Source: Streptomyces aureocirculatus (GTDB taxonomy: Bacteria > Actinomycetota > Actinomycetes > Streptomycetales > Streptomycetaceae). From it: a DNA stretch of 64,000 nt. The position numbers and the translations under genes were made by a program. This document shows positions 20,682 to 30,665 of this stretch, one piece after another; position 1 is the stretch's first letter, and each line of letters starts with the position of its first letter. The notes under the pieces are model-generated. The model saw nothing but the letters and a program-made list of their open reading frames with translations. It was not told the DNA's origin and searched no databases. Location: assembly GCF_000720475.1 (NCBI RefSeq), contig NZ_JOAP01000040.1, forward strand, positions 67,913 through 131,912. The letters run 5' to 3'.

Positions 20682-21937
20682 GGGGGTTTCGCCTTTCGGG
20701 CGCGGCGAGGCCCGCTCCGGTGAGCACGCAGCCTGCTCCGGGGACCACCCAGCCTGCTCCGGGGGTCACCCAGCCCGCTACGGGGACCCCTCAGCCCGCT
20801 CCGAGGACCACCCAGCCCGCTACGGGGACCACTCAGCCCGTCCGGCGTTTGAGGACGAGGCCGAAGGCCGACCGACGGTACGCCGCCCCACCCGAGGGGG
20901 AACCTCCCCGCACCAGGCTGGCGTACGGCACGGTCATAGCCGCCCTGCTCCTCGCCCTGGCGGCCGCAGGCATCGCAGCCCTGGCGTGGGGCTCGGTGAA
21001 GATCCCGCCCGCGGACGTCTTCCGCATCCTCACGGGCCAGGCCGAGGACCCGTCCCCGTACCGCACGATCGTCCTGGACGTCCGCCTCCCAAGGGTCCTG
21101 CTCGGCGCAGCCGTGGGCGCGGGCCTGGCCGTGGTCGGCACCACCCTCCAGGCCCTGGTCCGCAACCCCCTGGCTGACCCCTTCCTGCTCGGCATCTCCT
21201 CGGGCGCATCGGCCGCGGCGGTCTCGGTGATCGTGCTCGGCGTGGGCGCGGGCCTGGCCACGACGGTGACGATCCCGGCGGCGTCCTTCGTGGGCGCGTT
21301 CCTCGCGCTGCTCCTCGTGTACACGCTCGCCCGGGAGCCGGGCGGCGGCTTCACCACGAGCCGCCTGCTCCTCGCGGGCGTCGCGGTCTCCTACGTCCTG
21401 GCCGCGCTGACCAGCCTGATCCTGGTGGTCTCGGCCCGCGCCGACCACCTCAAGGAGGTCCTGTACTGGACGCTCGGCGGCCTGGGCAGCGCCCGCTGGG
21501 ACACGCTCGCGCTGCCGCTGATCGTCCTTGCGATCGGTACGGGCGTCCTGCTCGCGCTCGCCCGGCCCCTCGACCTGCTCCTGGTCGGCGAGGAGGGCGC
21601 CACCGTCCTCGGGCTGAACACGGCCCGGTTCCGCGCGGGCGTCTTCGCCCTGGCCTCCCTGGTGACCGGGGTGCTCGTCGCGCAGAGCGGGGCCATCGGC
21701 TTCGTCGGCCTGATGGTGCCGCACGCGGCCCGCATGCTGGTGGGGGCCGCGCACCGAACGCTGCTTCCGGTGGCCGCGCTGACGGGGGCGGTGTTCCTGG
21801 TCCTCGCGGACCTCGCCGCGCGTACGGTCGCGGCACCGCAGGACATCCCGGTGGGTGTGCTCACGGCTCTCACCGGGGGCCCGTTCTTCCTGTGGCTGCT
21901 GCGCAGGGACCGGTCGCGGCAGGAGGAGGCGGCGTGA
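20678..21937 (+). CDS. btuC: Cobalamin ABC transporter permease with repeat-coded N-terminal extension
   Basis: A FecCD/BtuC-type permease with about ten helices (VLLGAAVGAGLAVVGTTLQALVRNPLADPFLLGISSGAS is the family signature). The GTG at 20678 overlaps the btuF stop, giving 419 residues. The first 85 or so are unusual: six degenerate 21-bp units coding TQPAPGT-like heptads, then a copy of the dispersed TCCGGCGTTTGAGGACGAG element read as protein. The only later in-frame start before the first helix (GTG near 20720) also lies in the repeats, so the repeats appear to be translated. Homologues begin near residue 85. Confidence 0.9.
   Translation: MRGFRLSGAARPAPVSTQPAPGTTQPAPGVTQPATGTPQPAPRTTQPATGTTQPVRRLRTRPKADRRYAAPPEGEPPRTRLAYGTVIAALLLALAAAGIAALAWGSVKIPPADVFRILTGQAEDPSPYRTIVLDVRLPRVLLGAAVGAGLAVVGTTLQALVRNPLADPFLLGISSGASAAAVSVIVLGVGAGLATTVTIPAASFVGAFLALLLVYTLAREPGGGFTTSRLLLAGVAVSYVLAALTSLILVVSARADHLKEVLYWTLGGLGSARWDTLALPLIVLAIGTGVLLALARPLDLLLVGEEGATVLGLNTARFRAGVFALASLVTGVLVAQSGAIGFVGLMVPHAARMLVGAAHRTLLPVAALTGAVFLVLADLAARTVAAPQDIPVGVLTALTGGPFFLWLLRRDRSRQEEAA
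20714..20860. repeat. 21-bp repeats and dispersed element in the btuC 5' end
   Basis: About six units of the form ACCACCCAGCCTGCTCCGGG (21-bp period, 20715-20840) are followed by TCCGGCGTTTGAGGACGAG at 20841 and a GGCCGAAGGCC inverted repeat. Confidence 0.85.
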
Positions 21938-22764
21938 CCCACCCGGGCACCGCGGAGACGGCGACCCAGCCGACCGGACCGTCGGCCACGGCCCCCCTGC
22001 TGCGCACCACGGACCTCACCTTCCGCGCCCCCTCCGGCAGTCGCCTCGTCGACGCCGTCTCACTCACCGTCTCCGCGGGTGAGACAGTGGGCCTGGTCGG
22101 CCCGAACGGCAGCGGCAAGACGACACTCCTCCGCTGTGTGTACGGGGCGCTGACGCCCACCGGCGGCCAGGTGCTCCTCGACGGCGCGGACCTGGCGGGC
22201 GCGAGCGCCAAGACCCGCGCGCGCCGGATCGCCACGGTCCCGCAGGACGGCCAGGCGGGCTTCGAACTCACCGTCCGCCAGATCGTCGCCATGGGCCGCT
22301 CCCCGCACAAGCGCTTCTGGGAGGCGGACACGGCAGCCGACGAGGAGCTGGTGCGCGGCGCCCTCGCGCGGGTGGGCGCGGCGGACCTGGCGGGGCGGTC
22401 CTTCGCCCGGCTCTCCGGCGGCGAGCGGCAGCGGGTCCTGACGGCGCGGGCCCTGGTGCAGGAACCCGCCGTCCTCGTCCTCGACGAGCCCACGAACCAC
22501 CTGGACATCCGCTATCAACTGGAGATCCTCGGCCTGGTACGGGACCTCGGCACGGCCAACCTCCTCGCCCTGCACGACCTGACCCTTGCCGCGTACTACT
22601 GCGACCGCCTCTACGTCCTCGACGCAGGCCGCGTCGTCGCCTCCGGGTCACCTCGGGAGGTCCTCACCGCCGAGCTCCTGGCGGAGGTGTACGGGGTGGC
22701 GGCTGAGGTGTCGGTGCATCCGGTGACGGGGGCGCCGACGGTGACGTATCTGCCGGGGGTCTAG
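21934..22764 (+). CDS. btuD: Cobalamin ABC transporter ATP-binding protein
   Basis: A 276-residue ABC ATPase with Walker A GPNGSGKTT, Q-loop TVPQDGQ, signature LSGGERQ, Walker B VLVLDEPTNHLD and H-loop ALHDL. The GTG at 21934 overlaps the btuC stop and has AGGAGG at 21921-21926. With BtuF and BtuC it forms a complete importer under riboswitch control. There is no hairpin directly after the stop. Confidence 0.93.
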   Translation: MTHPGTAETATQPTGPSATAPLLRTTDLTFRAPSGSRLVDAVSLTVSAGETVGLVGPNGSGKTTLLRCVYGALTPTGGQVLLDGADLAGASAKTRARRIATVPQDGQAGFELTVRQIVAMGRSPHKRFWEADTAADEELVRGALARVGAADLAGRSFARLSGGERQRVLTARALVQEPAVLVLDEPTNHLDIRYQLEILGLVRDLGTANLLALHDLTLAAYYCDRLYVLDAGRVVASGSPREVLTAELLAEVYGVAAEVSVHPVTGAPTVTYLPGV

Positions 22765-22880
22765 GGGAGGTGTCCGCCCGGTGCCCGGGCGGCGTGTCCC
22801 CCGGGGGCGGCCCGTAGCGAGAGGGCTGTGAGGGGGGCTGTCCAGCCTGCGAACGGATCACGTCCGGCATACGAGATCAC

Positions 22881-22903
22881 ATTCCGGGTCCCGGACCGGG
22901 AAT
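22881..22903. promoter_or_regulatory. Near-perfect palindrome upstream of the Cys leader
   Basis: ATTCCGGGTCC and GGACCGGGAAT form 11-bp arms around a central C with one mismatched pair. It lies 16 bp before the leader peptide ATG, overlapping the expected promoter. It could be an operator for a sulfur-responsive regulator; no protein is assigned. Confidence 0.5.
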
Positions 22904-22918
22904 CGTTACGATGACCGC

Positions 22919-23023
22919 ATGGTTTCGAACGACGTGAGCATTGATACGACGCCGGGCGCTCTGCTCGTCGGCCGGCTGCACGTCGACCTGTGCCGTCTCG
23001 CCAGCGCCATCTGTCGGCCCTGA
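22919..23023 (+). CDS. Cysteine-rich leader peptide upstream of cysO-cysM
   Basis: A 34-codon frame (ATG 22919) ending HVDLCRLASAICRP. Small peptides with a conserved C-terminal HVDLCR...ICR are found upstream of sulfur-metabolism genes in actinobacteria, and mycobacterial versions act as cysteine-responsive attenuators. Two Cys codons (25 and 32) lie close to the stop, as expected for translation-coupled sensing. A 239-bp spacer follows before cysO and contains a duplicated GCACGATGCGCACCG block that could serve in alternative folding. The start could also be GTG at codon 6. Confidence 0.8.
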   Translation: MVSNDVSIDTTPGALLVGRLHVDLCRLASAICRP

Positions 23024-23262
23024 CGCGCGCCGTCCCGCCGTGCGCGACGGCACCGCGCGTGCGGCAACGCCCCGAGGCGCGCCGTACGCCCCGTGCCGCA
23101 CGCACCCCGACTCCCTCCGGGACACGGCCGGGCCCCCGGCCCGCAACCCCCGGCCCGCACCGCTGCACGATGCGCACCGTCTGCACGATGCGCACCGCAA
23201 GCCCAGCCAGGCACCACCCCCGAACACCCCGAACCGTCCGTCTCCCGACAGGAGCCCTCCGC

Positions 23263-24515
<1,253 letters not shown>

Positions 24516-24528
24516 CCCAACTGGGAGC

Positions 24529-24707
24529 TCCCCAGTCCCGCCCCTTCCCGAAACTGGGGGCTCTGCCCCCAGACCCCCGCTCCTCAAACGCCGGAGGGGC
24601 TATCTCCATAGCCCGTCCGGCGTTTGAGGACGAGCCGCGGAGCGGCGATAAGCGGGGGTCCGGGGGGCGGCAGCCCCCTGGTCACGGGAAGGGGCGGGAC
24701 TGGGGAA
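24529..24707. repeat. Large imperfect inverted repeat
   Basis: The left side (CCCCAGTCCCGCCCCTTCCCG, CTCTGCCCCCAGACCCCCGCT, TCCTCAAACGCCGGA) and right side (TCCGGCGTTTGAGGACGAG, AGCGGGGGTCCGGGGGGCGG, CGGGAAGGGGCGGGACTGGGG) are complementary in three blocks, giving a structure of about 180 bp. It contains two opposing copies of the dispersed element and sits between the converging cysM and PemK-like genes, where it may act as a terminator for both. Confidence 0.9.
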
Positions 24708-24720
24708 GGCCCCGCCAGGG

Positions 24721-25179
24721 CTACCCAGCCAGACGCCGCACCTGATCCCACAGCGCGGGGTCCACGACCCCCGCCCGGCGCCGGAAGTCCCGCACCGGCA
24801 CCTCCCGCACCTCATCTGTCTCAAGGAAACTCGGACGCCCCCGCGCGTCCCCCACACTCCCGGGCGGCAACGGGATCACCCCGCCCCGCTCGTCCCGGTA
24901 CCCACTGGTGATCTTGGCGACGCGCACCCGCCCCCCACGGGCACCGAGCACAAGGCAGGGCCGGTCCTTGCCCCCGCCCCCGTCCTCGTAGGGCACCCGG
25001 GCCCACCAGATCTCCCCGGCCCGGGGCCGAGGGAGCGACGGCCTCTCCCTCTCCGCCGTCTCGATCTGCCGCGACCACCTCCGCTTTGGCCGCCCCGACC
25101 GCGCCCACCCGTCGACGAGGGTGACAACGAAGGCGAGCACCACCACACCGGCGAGCGCGAGCCACCACGACGTGTCCAT
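24721..25179 (-). CDS. Membrane-anchored PemK/MazF-like protein
   Basis: A 152-residue protein. One N-terminal helix (residues about 5-24, WLALAGVVVLAFVVTLVDGW) is followed by a basic stretch and a PemK/MazF-like SH3 barrel (PRAGEIWWARVPYEDGGGGKDRPCLVLGARGGRVRVAKITS). MazF-family toxins are soluble mRNA interferases; a membrane-anchored version without an adjacent antitoxin is atypical and may not be a toxin. It stands alone between the inverted repeat and the MBL gene. Confidence 0.75.
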   Translation of the reverse strand: MDTSWWLALAGVVVLAFVVTLVDGWARSGRPKRRWSRQIETAERERPSLPRPRAGEIWWARVPYEDGGGGKDRPCLVLGARGGRVRVAKITSGYRDERGGVIPLPPGSVGDARGRPSFLETDEVREVPVRDFRRRAGVVDPALWDQVRRLAG

Positions 25180-25430
25180 ACCACTGACGGTACCGGCGCT
25201 CCCACGGCCCGACCGCCCCGGGCCGAGCCGGGGCGAACGTGCTGACCCGGTGCTGACTCGGGCCCTGGGGTTACGCCCGCCCCCTGGAACTACGGGGGAA
25301 GAGTGACATGACCGGTGACTTCGCCCACAACGGCACGCGACGGAGGAGCGAGGCGAGGTTTCGCGCCTTACGCTCGACGAACCGCACGCCCCCCGATTCC
25401 CCCGACCGCCAGCGTGGAGGTTCCAGCTCT

Positions 25431-26183
25431 ATGAAGCTCACCGTCGTCGGCTGCTCGGGGTCGTTTCCGTCCGCGGACTCGGCCTGCTCGAGCTACCTCG
25501 TCGAGGCCGACGGCTTCCGGCTGCTGCTCGACATGGGCAACGGCGCCCTGGGCGAGCTGCAGCGCCACATCGGTCTGTACGACCTCGACGCGATCTTCCT
25601 CAGCCATCTGCACGCCGACCACTGCATCGACATGTGCGCGTACTTCGTGGCCCGCTACTACCGGCACGAGGGCGGCCGCTGCGCGCCCCTCCCGGTGTAC
25701 GGCCCCGAGGGCACCGAGCAGCGCCTGACCACGGCGTACGCCGACACGCCCTCCGCGTCGTCGATGAGCGAGGTCTTCGACTTCCACACGGTCAAGCCCG
25801 GCGCCTTCGAGATCGGTCCCTTCTCGGTGCGTACGGAGAAGGTGTGCCACCCCGTCGAGGCGTACGGCATCCGCGTCGAGCACGGCGGCCGGGCGCTGAC
25901 GTACTCCGGGGACACCGGGGTGTGCCAGGCCCTTGACGAACTGGCGGCCGACACCGATCTGTTCCTGTGCGAGGCCGCGTTCACGCACGGCAAGGAGAAC
26001 ATCCCGGCGCTGCACCTCAACGGCCGCGAGGCCGGCGAGACCGCCCGCCGCGCGGGCGCCCGCCGCCTGGTGCTCACCCACATCCCGCCGTGGACGGACC
26101 CGCAGGTCAACCTCACGGACGCCCGGCGGGTCTTCGAAGGGCCGACGGAGCTTGCGGCCCCGGGCGTGACGTACGAGCTCTGA
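25431..26183 (+). CDS. MBL-fold metallo-hydrolase (RNase Z-like)
   Basis: A 250-residue metallo-beta-lactamase fold protein. Metal ligands are visible in SHLHADH (motif HxHxDH), CHPVEAYG, YSGDTG and LTHIPPW. The absence of an exosite arm, and the size, place it with RNase-Z-like or phosphodiesterase-like hydrolases; the substrate cannot be told. ATG 25431 has GTGGAGG 10 bases before it. The 250-bp stretch 25180-25430 has no gene. It ends against a bidirectional terminator shared with nagE2. Confidence 0.88.
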   Translation: MKLTVVGCSGSFPSADSACSSYLVEADGFRLLLDMGNGALGELQRHIGLYDLDAIFLSHLHADHCIDMCAYFVARYYRHEGGRCAPLPVYGPEGTEQRLTTAYADTPSASSMSEVFDFHTVKPGAFEIGPFSVRTEKVCHPVEAYGIRVEHGGRALTYSGDTGVCQALDELAADTDLFLCEAAFTHGKENIPALHLNGREAGETARRAGARRLVLTHIPPWTDPQVNLTDARRVFEGPTELAAPGVTYEL

Positions 26184-26223
26184 GGCATCCGGCGGCGGGC
26201 CCGAGCCGTCGCCCTCGTACGAC

Positions 26224-26263
26224 GACGTGGGCCCCGGAACCGAACGGTTCCGGGGCCCACGTC
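26224..26263. terminator. Bidirectional terminator between the MBL gene and nagE2
   Basis: A perfect 18-bp stem (GACGTGGGCCCCGGAACC, 26224-26241, with its complement 26246-26263) and a GAAC tetraloop lies between the two converging genes. Confidence 0.9.
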
Positions 26264-26281
26264 ATGCCGCTCGGGCGAGGC

Positions 26282-27532
26282 TCACGCCTTGGTGAGGTCC
26301 TCGATCTCCTCCTCGGGCTCGCGGCCCGGGGTGGGGATGTTGAACTTGACGATCGCGAAGCGGAAGACCACGTAGTAGACGGCCGCGAACACCAGGCCGA
26401 TCGGGATGATCAGCCAGGGCTTCTCGGCGAACTTCCAGTTCAGTACGTAGTCGATCGCACCGGCGGAGAAGGTGAAGCCGTGGTGCACGCCGAGCGCCCA
26501 GGTGAGGGTCATCGCGACGGCCGTGAGGACCGCGTGGATGACGTACAGCGCCGGGGCGATGAACATGAACGCGAACTCGATCGGCTCGGTGATGCCGGTG
26601 ACGAACGAGGTCAGCGCGAGGGACATCATCATGCCGCCGACGACCTTGCGGCGCTCGGGGCGTGCGGTGTGCGTGATGGCGAGCGCGACGGCCGGAAGCG
26701 CGAACATCATGATCGGGAAGAAGCCGGACATGAACTGGCCCGCGGTCGGGTCACCGTGCATGAAGCGCTGGATGTCACCGTGCCACATGGTGCCCGCGGA
26801 GTCCGTGAAGGAGCCGATCTCCTGCCAGGCGACGGTGTTCACGAACTGGTGCATGCCGACCGGGAGCAGCGCGCGGTTGACGACGCCGAAGACGCCGGCG
26901 CCGATGGAGCCGAGGCCGGTCATCCACTCGCCGAAGTTGGTGATCGCGTCGCCGACCGGGCCCCAGCACAGGCCGAAGAAGACACCGAGGGCGGTGCCGA
27001 TGAAGGCCATGATGATCGGCACCAGACGGCGGCCGTTGAAGAAGCCGAGCCAGTCCACCAGCTTGGTGCGGTGGAACCGCTGCCAGACCACGGCGGATAT
27101 CAGGCCCATGATGATGCCGCCGAAGACCTTGGGGTCGTTGTACGTGGCGGCGACGTCCTCACCGGCCTTGATCTGCTCCTCGGTGACCGGGAACGCCTTC
27201 AGGACGTTGGTGTAGACGAGGAAGCCGACGAGCGCGGCGAGGGCCGTGGAGCCGTCCGCCTTCTTCGCGAAGCCGATCGCCACACCGATGCAGAACAGCA
27301 TCGGCATGTTGGAGAACACGGCGTCACCGGCGTTGGCGAAGACCGTGGCGACCTTGCCCCAGCCGAGGCCGTCCGCGCCGAACACGTCCGGCTGGCCGAG
27401 GCGCAGCAGGATGCCCGCCGCGGGCAGCACGGCGATGGGCAACTGCAGGCTGCGACCCACCTTCTGCAGACCCTGCAGCAGGCCGGAGCCCCGCTTCTTC
27501 GCGGGCGCCGCCGAGGTGGTGGCGGTACTCAT
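26282..27532 (-). CDS. nagE2: PTS N-acetylglucosamine permease, EIIC
   Basis: The 416-residue membrane domain of the GlcNAc phosphotransferase system, which imports and phosphorylates GlcNAc with NagF (EIIB) and the general EI/HPr/EIIA. Family markers are SLQLPIAVLPAAGILLRLG, GDIQRFMHGDPTAGQFMSGFFPIMMF and the sugar-site TGITEPIEFAF. ATG 27532 has GGAGGAA upstream, so the in-frame ATG at 27544 is not used. Two DasR-like sites lie 60-90 bp upstream. GlcNAc uptake via NagE2 is the signal that relieves DasR repression of development and antibiotics in S. coelicolor. Confidence 0.95.
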   Translation of the reverse strand: MSTATTSAAPAKKRGSGLLQGLQKVGRSLQLPIAVLPAAGILLRLGQPDVFGADGLGWGKVATVFANAGDAVFSNMPMLFCIGVAIGFAKKADGSTALAALVGFLVYTNVLKAFPVTEEQIKAGEDVAATYNDPKVFGGIIMGLISAVVWQRFHRTKLVDWLGFFNGRRLVPIIMAFIGTALGVFFGLCWGPVGDAITNFGEWMTGLGSIGAGVFGVVNRALLPVGMHQFVNTVAWQEIGSFTDSAGTMWHGDIQRFMHGDPTAGQFMSGFFPIMMFALPAVALAITHTARPERRKVVGGMMMSLALTSFVTGITEPIEFAFMFIAPALYVIHAVLTAVAMTLTWALGVHHGFTFSAGAIDYVLNWKFAEKPWLIIPIGLVFAAVYYVVFRFAIVKFNIPTPGREPEEEIEDLTKA

Positions 27533-27593
27533 GACTTCCTCCATGTGCGGGCGCTGCCGAGGGGGGGACAGTTGGGGGGGTGACAGCAGCCAG

Positions 27594-27625
27594 GTGGTCT
27601 ACACCACTCAGTGGTGTAGACCTGT
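27594..27625. promoter_or_regulatory. Two adjacent DasR-responsive elements (dre) upstream of nagE2
   Basis: TGGTCTACACCACT (27595-27608) and AGTGGTGTAGACCT (27610-27623) each fit the dre consensus ACTGGTCTAGACCACT with few changes. Together they form a larger inverted repeat, as expected for GntR-family DasR dimers. Confidence 0.88.
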
Positions 27626-27701
27626 TGTAACACGGTCAAGGCGACATAAGGAACCCGCGATTCCTGTGGGGTCGGCCATAACGGCGCATCCACGTCGAAA
27701 A

Positions 27702-27728
27702 GCCCCCGGACCGTGGGGTCCGAGGGCC
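27702..27728 (-). terminator. Terminator after nagE1
   Basis: GCCCCCGGACC pairs with GGTCCGAGGGC across a short loop, 48 bp downstream of the nagE1 stop on the minus strand. Confidence 0.65.
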
Positions 27729-27775
27729 TCGCCAAGGGTATCGCGGAGGTTCCGCTTCCGTGTCCGCGCCTGGGT

Positions 27776-29107
27776 CTATGCCTTGGTCTGCTCCTTGTCC
27801 AACTCCTCCGCCACTTCCTCCGGTTCGCGTCCCGGGGTGGCCAGGTCGAACTTCTTGATCACAAAAAGGAACAAGAAGTAGTAAACCACCGCGAAAGCCA
27901 GGCCGATTGGGATGATCAACCAAGGTTTTGTGGCCAGACTCCAGTTGATGACGTAGTCGATCAGGCCCGCGGAGAAGCTGAAGCCGTCCTTGACGCCGAG
28001 CCCCCAGGTCACCGCCATGGAGACGCCGGTGAGGAGCGCGTGGATCGCGTACAGGGCGGGCGCGATGAACAGGAAGGAGTACTCGATCGGCTCGGTGATG
28101 CCGGTGACGAACGAGGTCAGACCGACGGAGAGCATCATGCCGCCGACCACCTTGCGGCGCTCCGGGCGGGCCGCGTGGGTGATCGCCAGAGCCGCCGCGG
28201 GCAGCGCGAACATCATGATCGGGAAGAAGCCCGATGTGAACTGCCCGGCCGTCGGGTCCCCGGCCAGGAAGCGGTTGATGTCGCCGTGCACGACCGTGCC
28301 GTCCGCCTTGGTGTAGTCCCCGAACTGGAACCAGACGAAGGTGTTCAGGAACTGGTGCAGGCCCACGGTGAGCAGCGCCCTGTTGGCCACGCCGAAGATC
28401 CCCGAGCCGAGCCAGCCGAGGTCCACCAGCCACTTGGAGAAGCTGGTGAGGCCGTCACCGATGGGCGGCCAGACCCAGACGCACAGCCCCGCGAAGACCA
28501 GCCCGACGAAGGCCATGATGATGGGGACGAGGCGCCTGCCGTTGAAGAAGCCCAGCCAGTCCACCAGCTTCACGCGGTGGTAGCGCTGCCAGAACCAGGC
28601 GGTGAGCAGGCCCATGACGATGCCGCCGAAGACGCCGGGATTCTGGTACGAGGCCTGCGCCGCAGCACCGGCTGCACCGGAGGCGCCTTCCTGGGCCACG
28701 CACACCCCGCTCCACATGCCCGCCCCCGCGAAGTCGGTGCCCGCGGGGCAGTCCTCGGGGAAGGCGCGCAGGACCGCGTAGTAGACGAGGAAGCCCGCCA
28801 CCGCGGCGAGCGCCGTGGAGCCGTCCGCCTTCTTCGCCATGCCGATCGCGACGCCGATGCAGAAGAGAAGGGGGAGGCCGAGCGAGGAGTCGAGCAGGGC
28901 GCCGCCCGCCGCCGCGAAGACCTTGGCCACATTGGTCCAGCCGAGGCCGTCGTCACCGAAGACGTCCGGCTGGCCGAGCCGGTTCAGGATGCCGGCCGCG
29001 GGCAGCACGGCGATGGGCAACTGCAGGCTGCGGCCCATCTTCTGCAAGCCCTGGAAAAGGCCGTTCCACCATTTCTTCTGCGGAACCTCGGCGGTAGCGG
29101 AACTCAT
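27776..29107 (-). CDS. nagE1: PTS N-acetylglucosamine permease, EIIC paralogue
   Basis: A 443-residue paralogue of NagE2 with the same landmarks (SLQLPIAVLPAAGILNRLG; GDINRFLAGDPTAGQFTSGFFP; TGITEPIEYSFLF). It differs by an insert near residues 130-165 containing two Cys (AFPEDCPAGTDF, WSGVCVAQEG) that is absent in NagE2. ATG 29107 (MSSATAEV) follows GGAGGAACG; upstream in-frame codons cover the dre site and are not coding. It is divergent from nagF, with the dre between them. Confidence 0.94.
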   Translation of the reverse strand: MSSATAEVPQKKWWNGLFQGLQKMGRSLQLPIAVLPAAGILNRLGQPDVFGDDGLGWTNVAKVFAAAGGALLDSSLGLPLLFCIGVAIGMAKKADGSTALAAVAGFLVYYAVLRAFPEDCPAGTDFAGAGMWSGVCVAQEGASGAAGAAAQASYQNPGVFGGIVMGLLTAWFWQRYHRVKLVDWLGFFNGRRLVPIIMAFVGLVFAGLCVWVWPPIGDGLTSFSKWLVDLGWLGSGIFGVANRALLTVGLHQFLNTFVWFQFGDYTKADGTVVHGDINRFLAGDPTAGQFTSGFFPIMMFALPAAALAITHAARPERRKVVGGMMLSVGLTSFVTGITEPIEYSFLFIAPALYAIHALLTGVSMAVTWGLGVKDGFSFSAGLIDYVINWSLATKPWLIIPIGLAFAVVYYFLFLFVIKKFDLATPGREPEEVAEELDKEQTKA

Positions 29108-29150
29108 CGGCGTTCCTCCCGGAACCGGCCTGGTTTGGCGGTCGTTGAAA

Positions 29151-29166
29151 ACTGGTGTAGACCAGT
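29151..29166. promoter_or_regulatory. dre site between nagE1 and nagF
   Basis: ACTGGTGTAGACCAGT is an almost perfect palindrome and a close match to the DasR consensus. It lies 44 bp before the nagE1 start and 164 bp before nagF, so it could control both. Confidence 0.92.
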
Positions 29167-29329
29167 TGCGGACGGGTGCGCGGCACGCCCCCACGAGGGG
29201 CGCACCTTGATCGTCATGATTGGGTACGGCTGCCGTGACCGCCCGCGAAGATGGGCCAACCGTGCGTTACCGTGACAAAGCGGACCTACGGTGTCGTGGC
29301 CGCGTCCTTTTCAGAGCAGGGAGAACACC

Positions 29330-29563
29330 ATGGCCAGCAAGGCTGAGAAGATCGTTGCCGGGCTCGGCGGCATCGACAACATCGAAGAGGTCGAGGGCTG
29401 CATCACCCGCCTCCGCACGGAGGTCAAGGACCCGGGCCTGGTCGACGAGGCGGCCCTGAAGGCCGCGGGTGCGCACGGCGTCGTGAAGATGGGCACCGCG
29501 ATCCAGGTCGTCATCGGCACGGATGCCGACCCGATCGCCGCCGACATCGAAGACCTGATGTGA
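29330..29563 (+). CDS. nagF: PTS GlcNAc EIIB
   Basis: A 77-residue EIIB domain. The phosphoryl-accepting cysteine is Cys24 (EEVEGCITRLRTEV), followed by the usual GVVKMGTAIQVVIGTDADPIA. It passes phosphate to GlcNAc as NagE1/NagE2 carry it in. ATG 29330 (MASKAEK) has GGGAGAA upstream. A perfect hairpin follows the stop. Confidence 0.95.
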   Translation: MASKAEKIVAGLGGIDNIEEVEGCITRLRTEVKDPGLVDEAALKAAGAHGVVKMGTAIQVVIGTDADPIAADIEDLM

Positions 29564-29586
29564 CGAGGCGCTAGCCGAGCGGCGTA

Positions 29587-29623
29587 CGAGGGCCCCGTTC
29601 CGGCAGTCGGAACGGGGCCCTCG
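29587..29623 (+). terminator. Terminator after nagF
   Basis: A perfect 16-bp stem (CGAGGGCCCCGTTCCG and its complement) with loop GCAGT. A dispersed TCCGGCGATTGAGGACGAG element starts at 29645, just beyond it. Confidence 0.9.
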
Positions 29624-29746
29624 ACGCGTGGAAGGTCAAGCCTGTCCGGCGATTGAGGACGAGGCCGTCAGGCCGATCGGCGGGCATGGGCGGCACTCCG
29701 GCAACTGCGCAAAGGCCAGGCTCAACGCCACGCTAGGCTCGACGCC

Positions 29747-30478
29747 ATGTCTCGATTCGACGGCCGTACCCCCGAACAACTCCGCCCGGTGACCATTGAG
29801 CGCAACTGGAGCAAGCACGCAGAGGGCTCCGTCCTCATCTCCTTCGGCGACACCAAGGTCTTCTGCACGGCATCCGTCACGGAGGGCGTGCCCCGCTGGC
29901 GCAAGGGCAGCGGCGAGGGGTGGGTCACCGCCGAGTACTCGATGCTGCCGCGCTCCACCAACACCCGCGGCGACCGCGAGTCCGTACGCGGCAAGATCGG
30001 CGGCCGTACGCACGAGATCAGCCGCCTGATCGGCCGCAGCCTGCGCGCCGTGATCGACTACAAGGCCCTCGGCGAGAACACCGTCGTCCTTGACTGCGAC
30101 GTCCTCCAGGCTGACGGCGGCACCCGCACCGCGGCCATCACCGGCGCCTACGTCGCGCTCGCCGACGCCGTCGCCTGGGCCCAGGGCAAGAAGCTGGTCA
30201 AGGCCGGGCGCAAGCCGCTCACCGGCACCGTCAGCGCCGTCTCCGTCGGCATCGTCGGCGGTGTGCCGCTGCTCGACCTCGCGTACGAGGAGGACGTGAA
30301 GGCCGACACCGACATGAACGTCGTGTGCACCGGCGACGGCCGCTTCGTCGAGATCCAGGGCACGGCCGAGGCCGAGCCGTTCGACCGCGCGGAGCTCGAC
30401 GCGCTGCTCGACCTCGCGGTCGGCGGCTGTACGCAGCTCACGGCGTTGCAGCGCGAGGCGCTCGAAACGGTCAAGTAG
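29747..30478 (+). CDS. rph: Ribonuclease PH
   Basis: The 243-residue phosphorolytic 3'-5' exoribonuclease that trims tRNA 3' ends. Typical segments are [97 protein letters not shown] and FVEIQGTAE. It is followed by a lipoprotein gene and rdgB on the same strand, the usual order in actinobacteria. Confidence 0.97.
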   Translation: MSRFDGRTPEQLRPVTIERNWSKHAEGSVLISFGDTKVFCTASVTEGVPRWRKGSGEGWVTAEYSMLPRSTNTRGDRESVRGKIGGRTHEISRLIGRSLRAVIDYKALGENTVVLDCDVLQADGGTRTAAITGAYVALADAVAWAQGKKLVKAGRKPLTGTVSAVSVGIVGGVPLLDLAYEEDVKADTDMNVVCTGDGRFVEIQGTAEAEPFDRAELDALLDLAVGGCTQLTALQREALETVK

Positions 30479-30665
30479 GGCGGCCGCGCGGACCCGTGTC
30501 CCGCCGGGGCGGCGGGATATGGCCAAGTGGTGAGCGGCACGGCCCAGTTGCGATTCGTTGCCGTCGGCAAGGGAAGCAACCCTCGAGGCCCGGACGGGCG
30601 TTCTTATCCATGCGGGCGTACGGGCCAAGCCGTACGCCCGTCCGCAACCGGGGAGGGAACCACGC

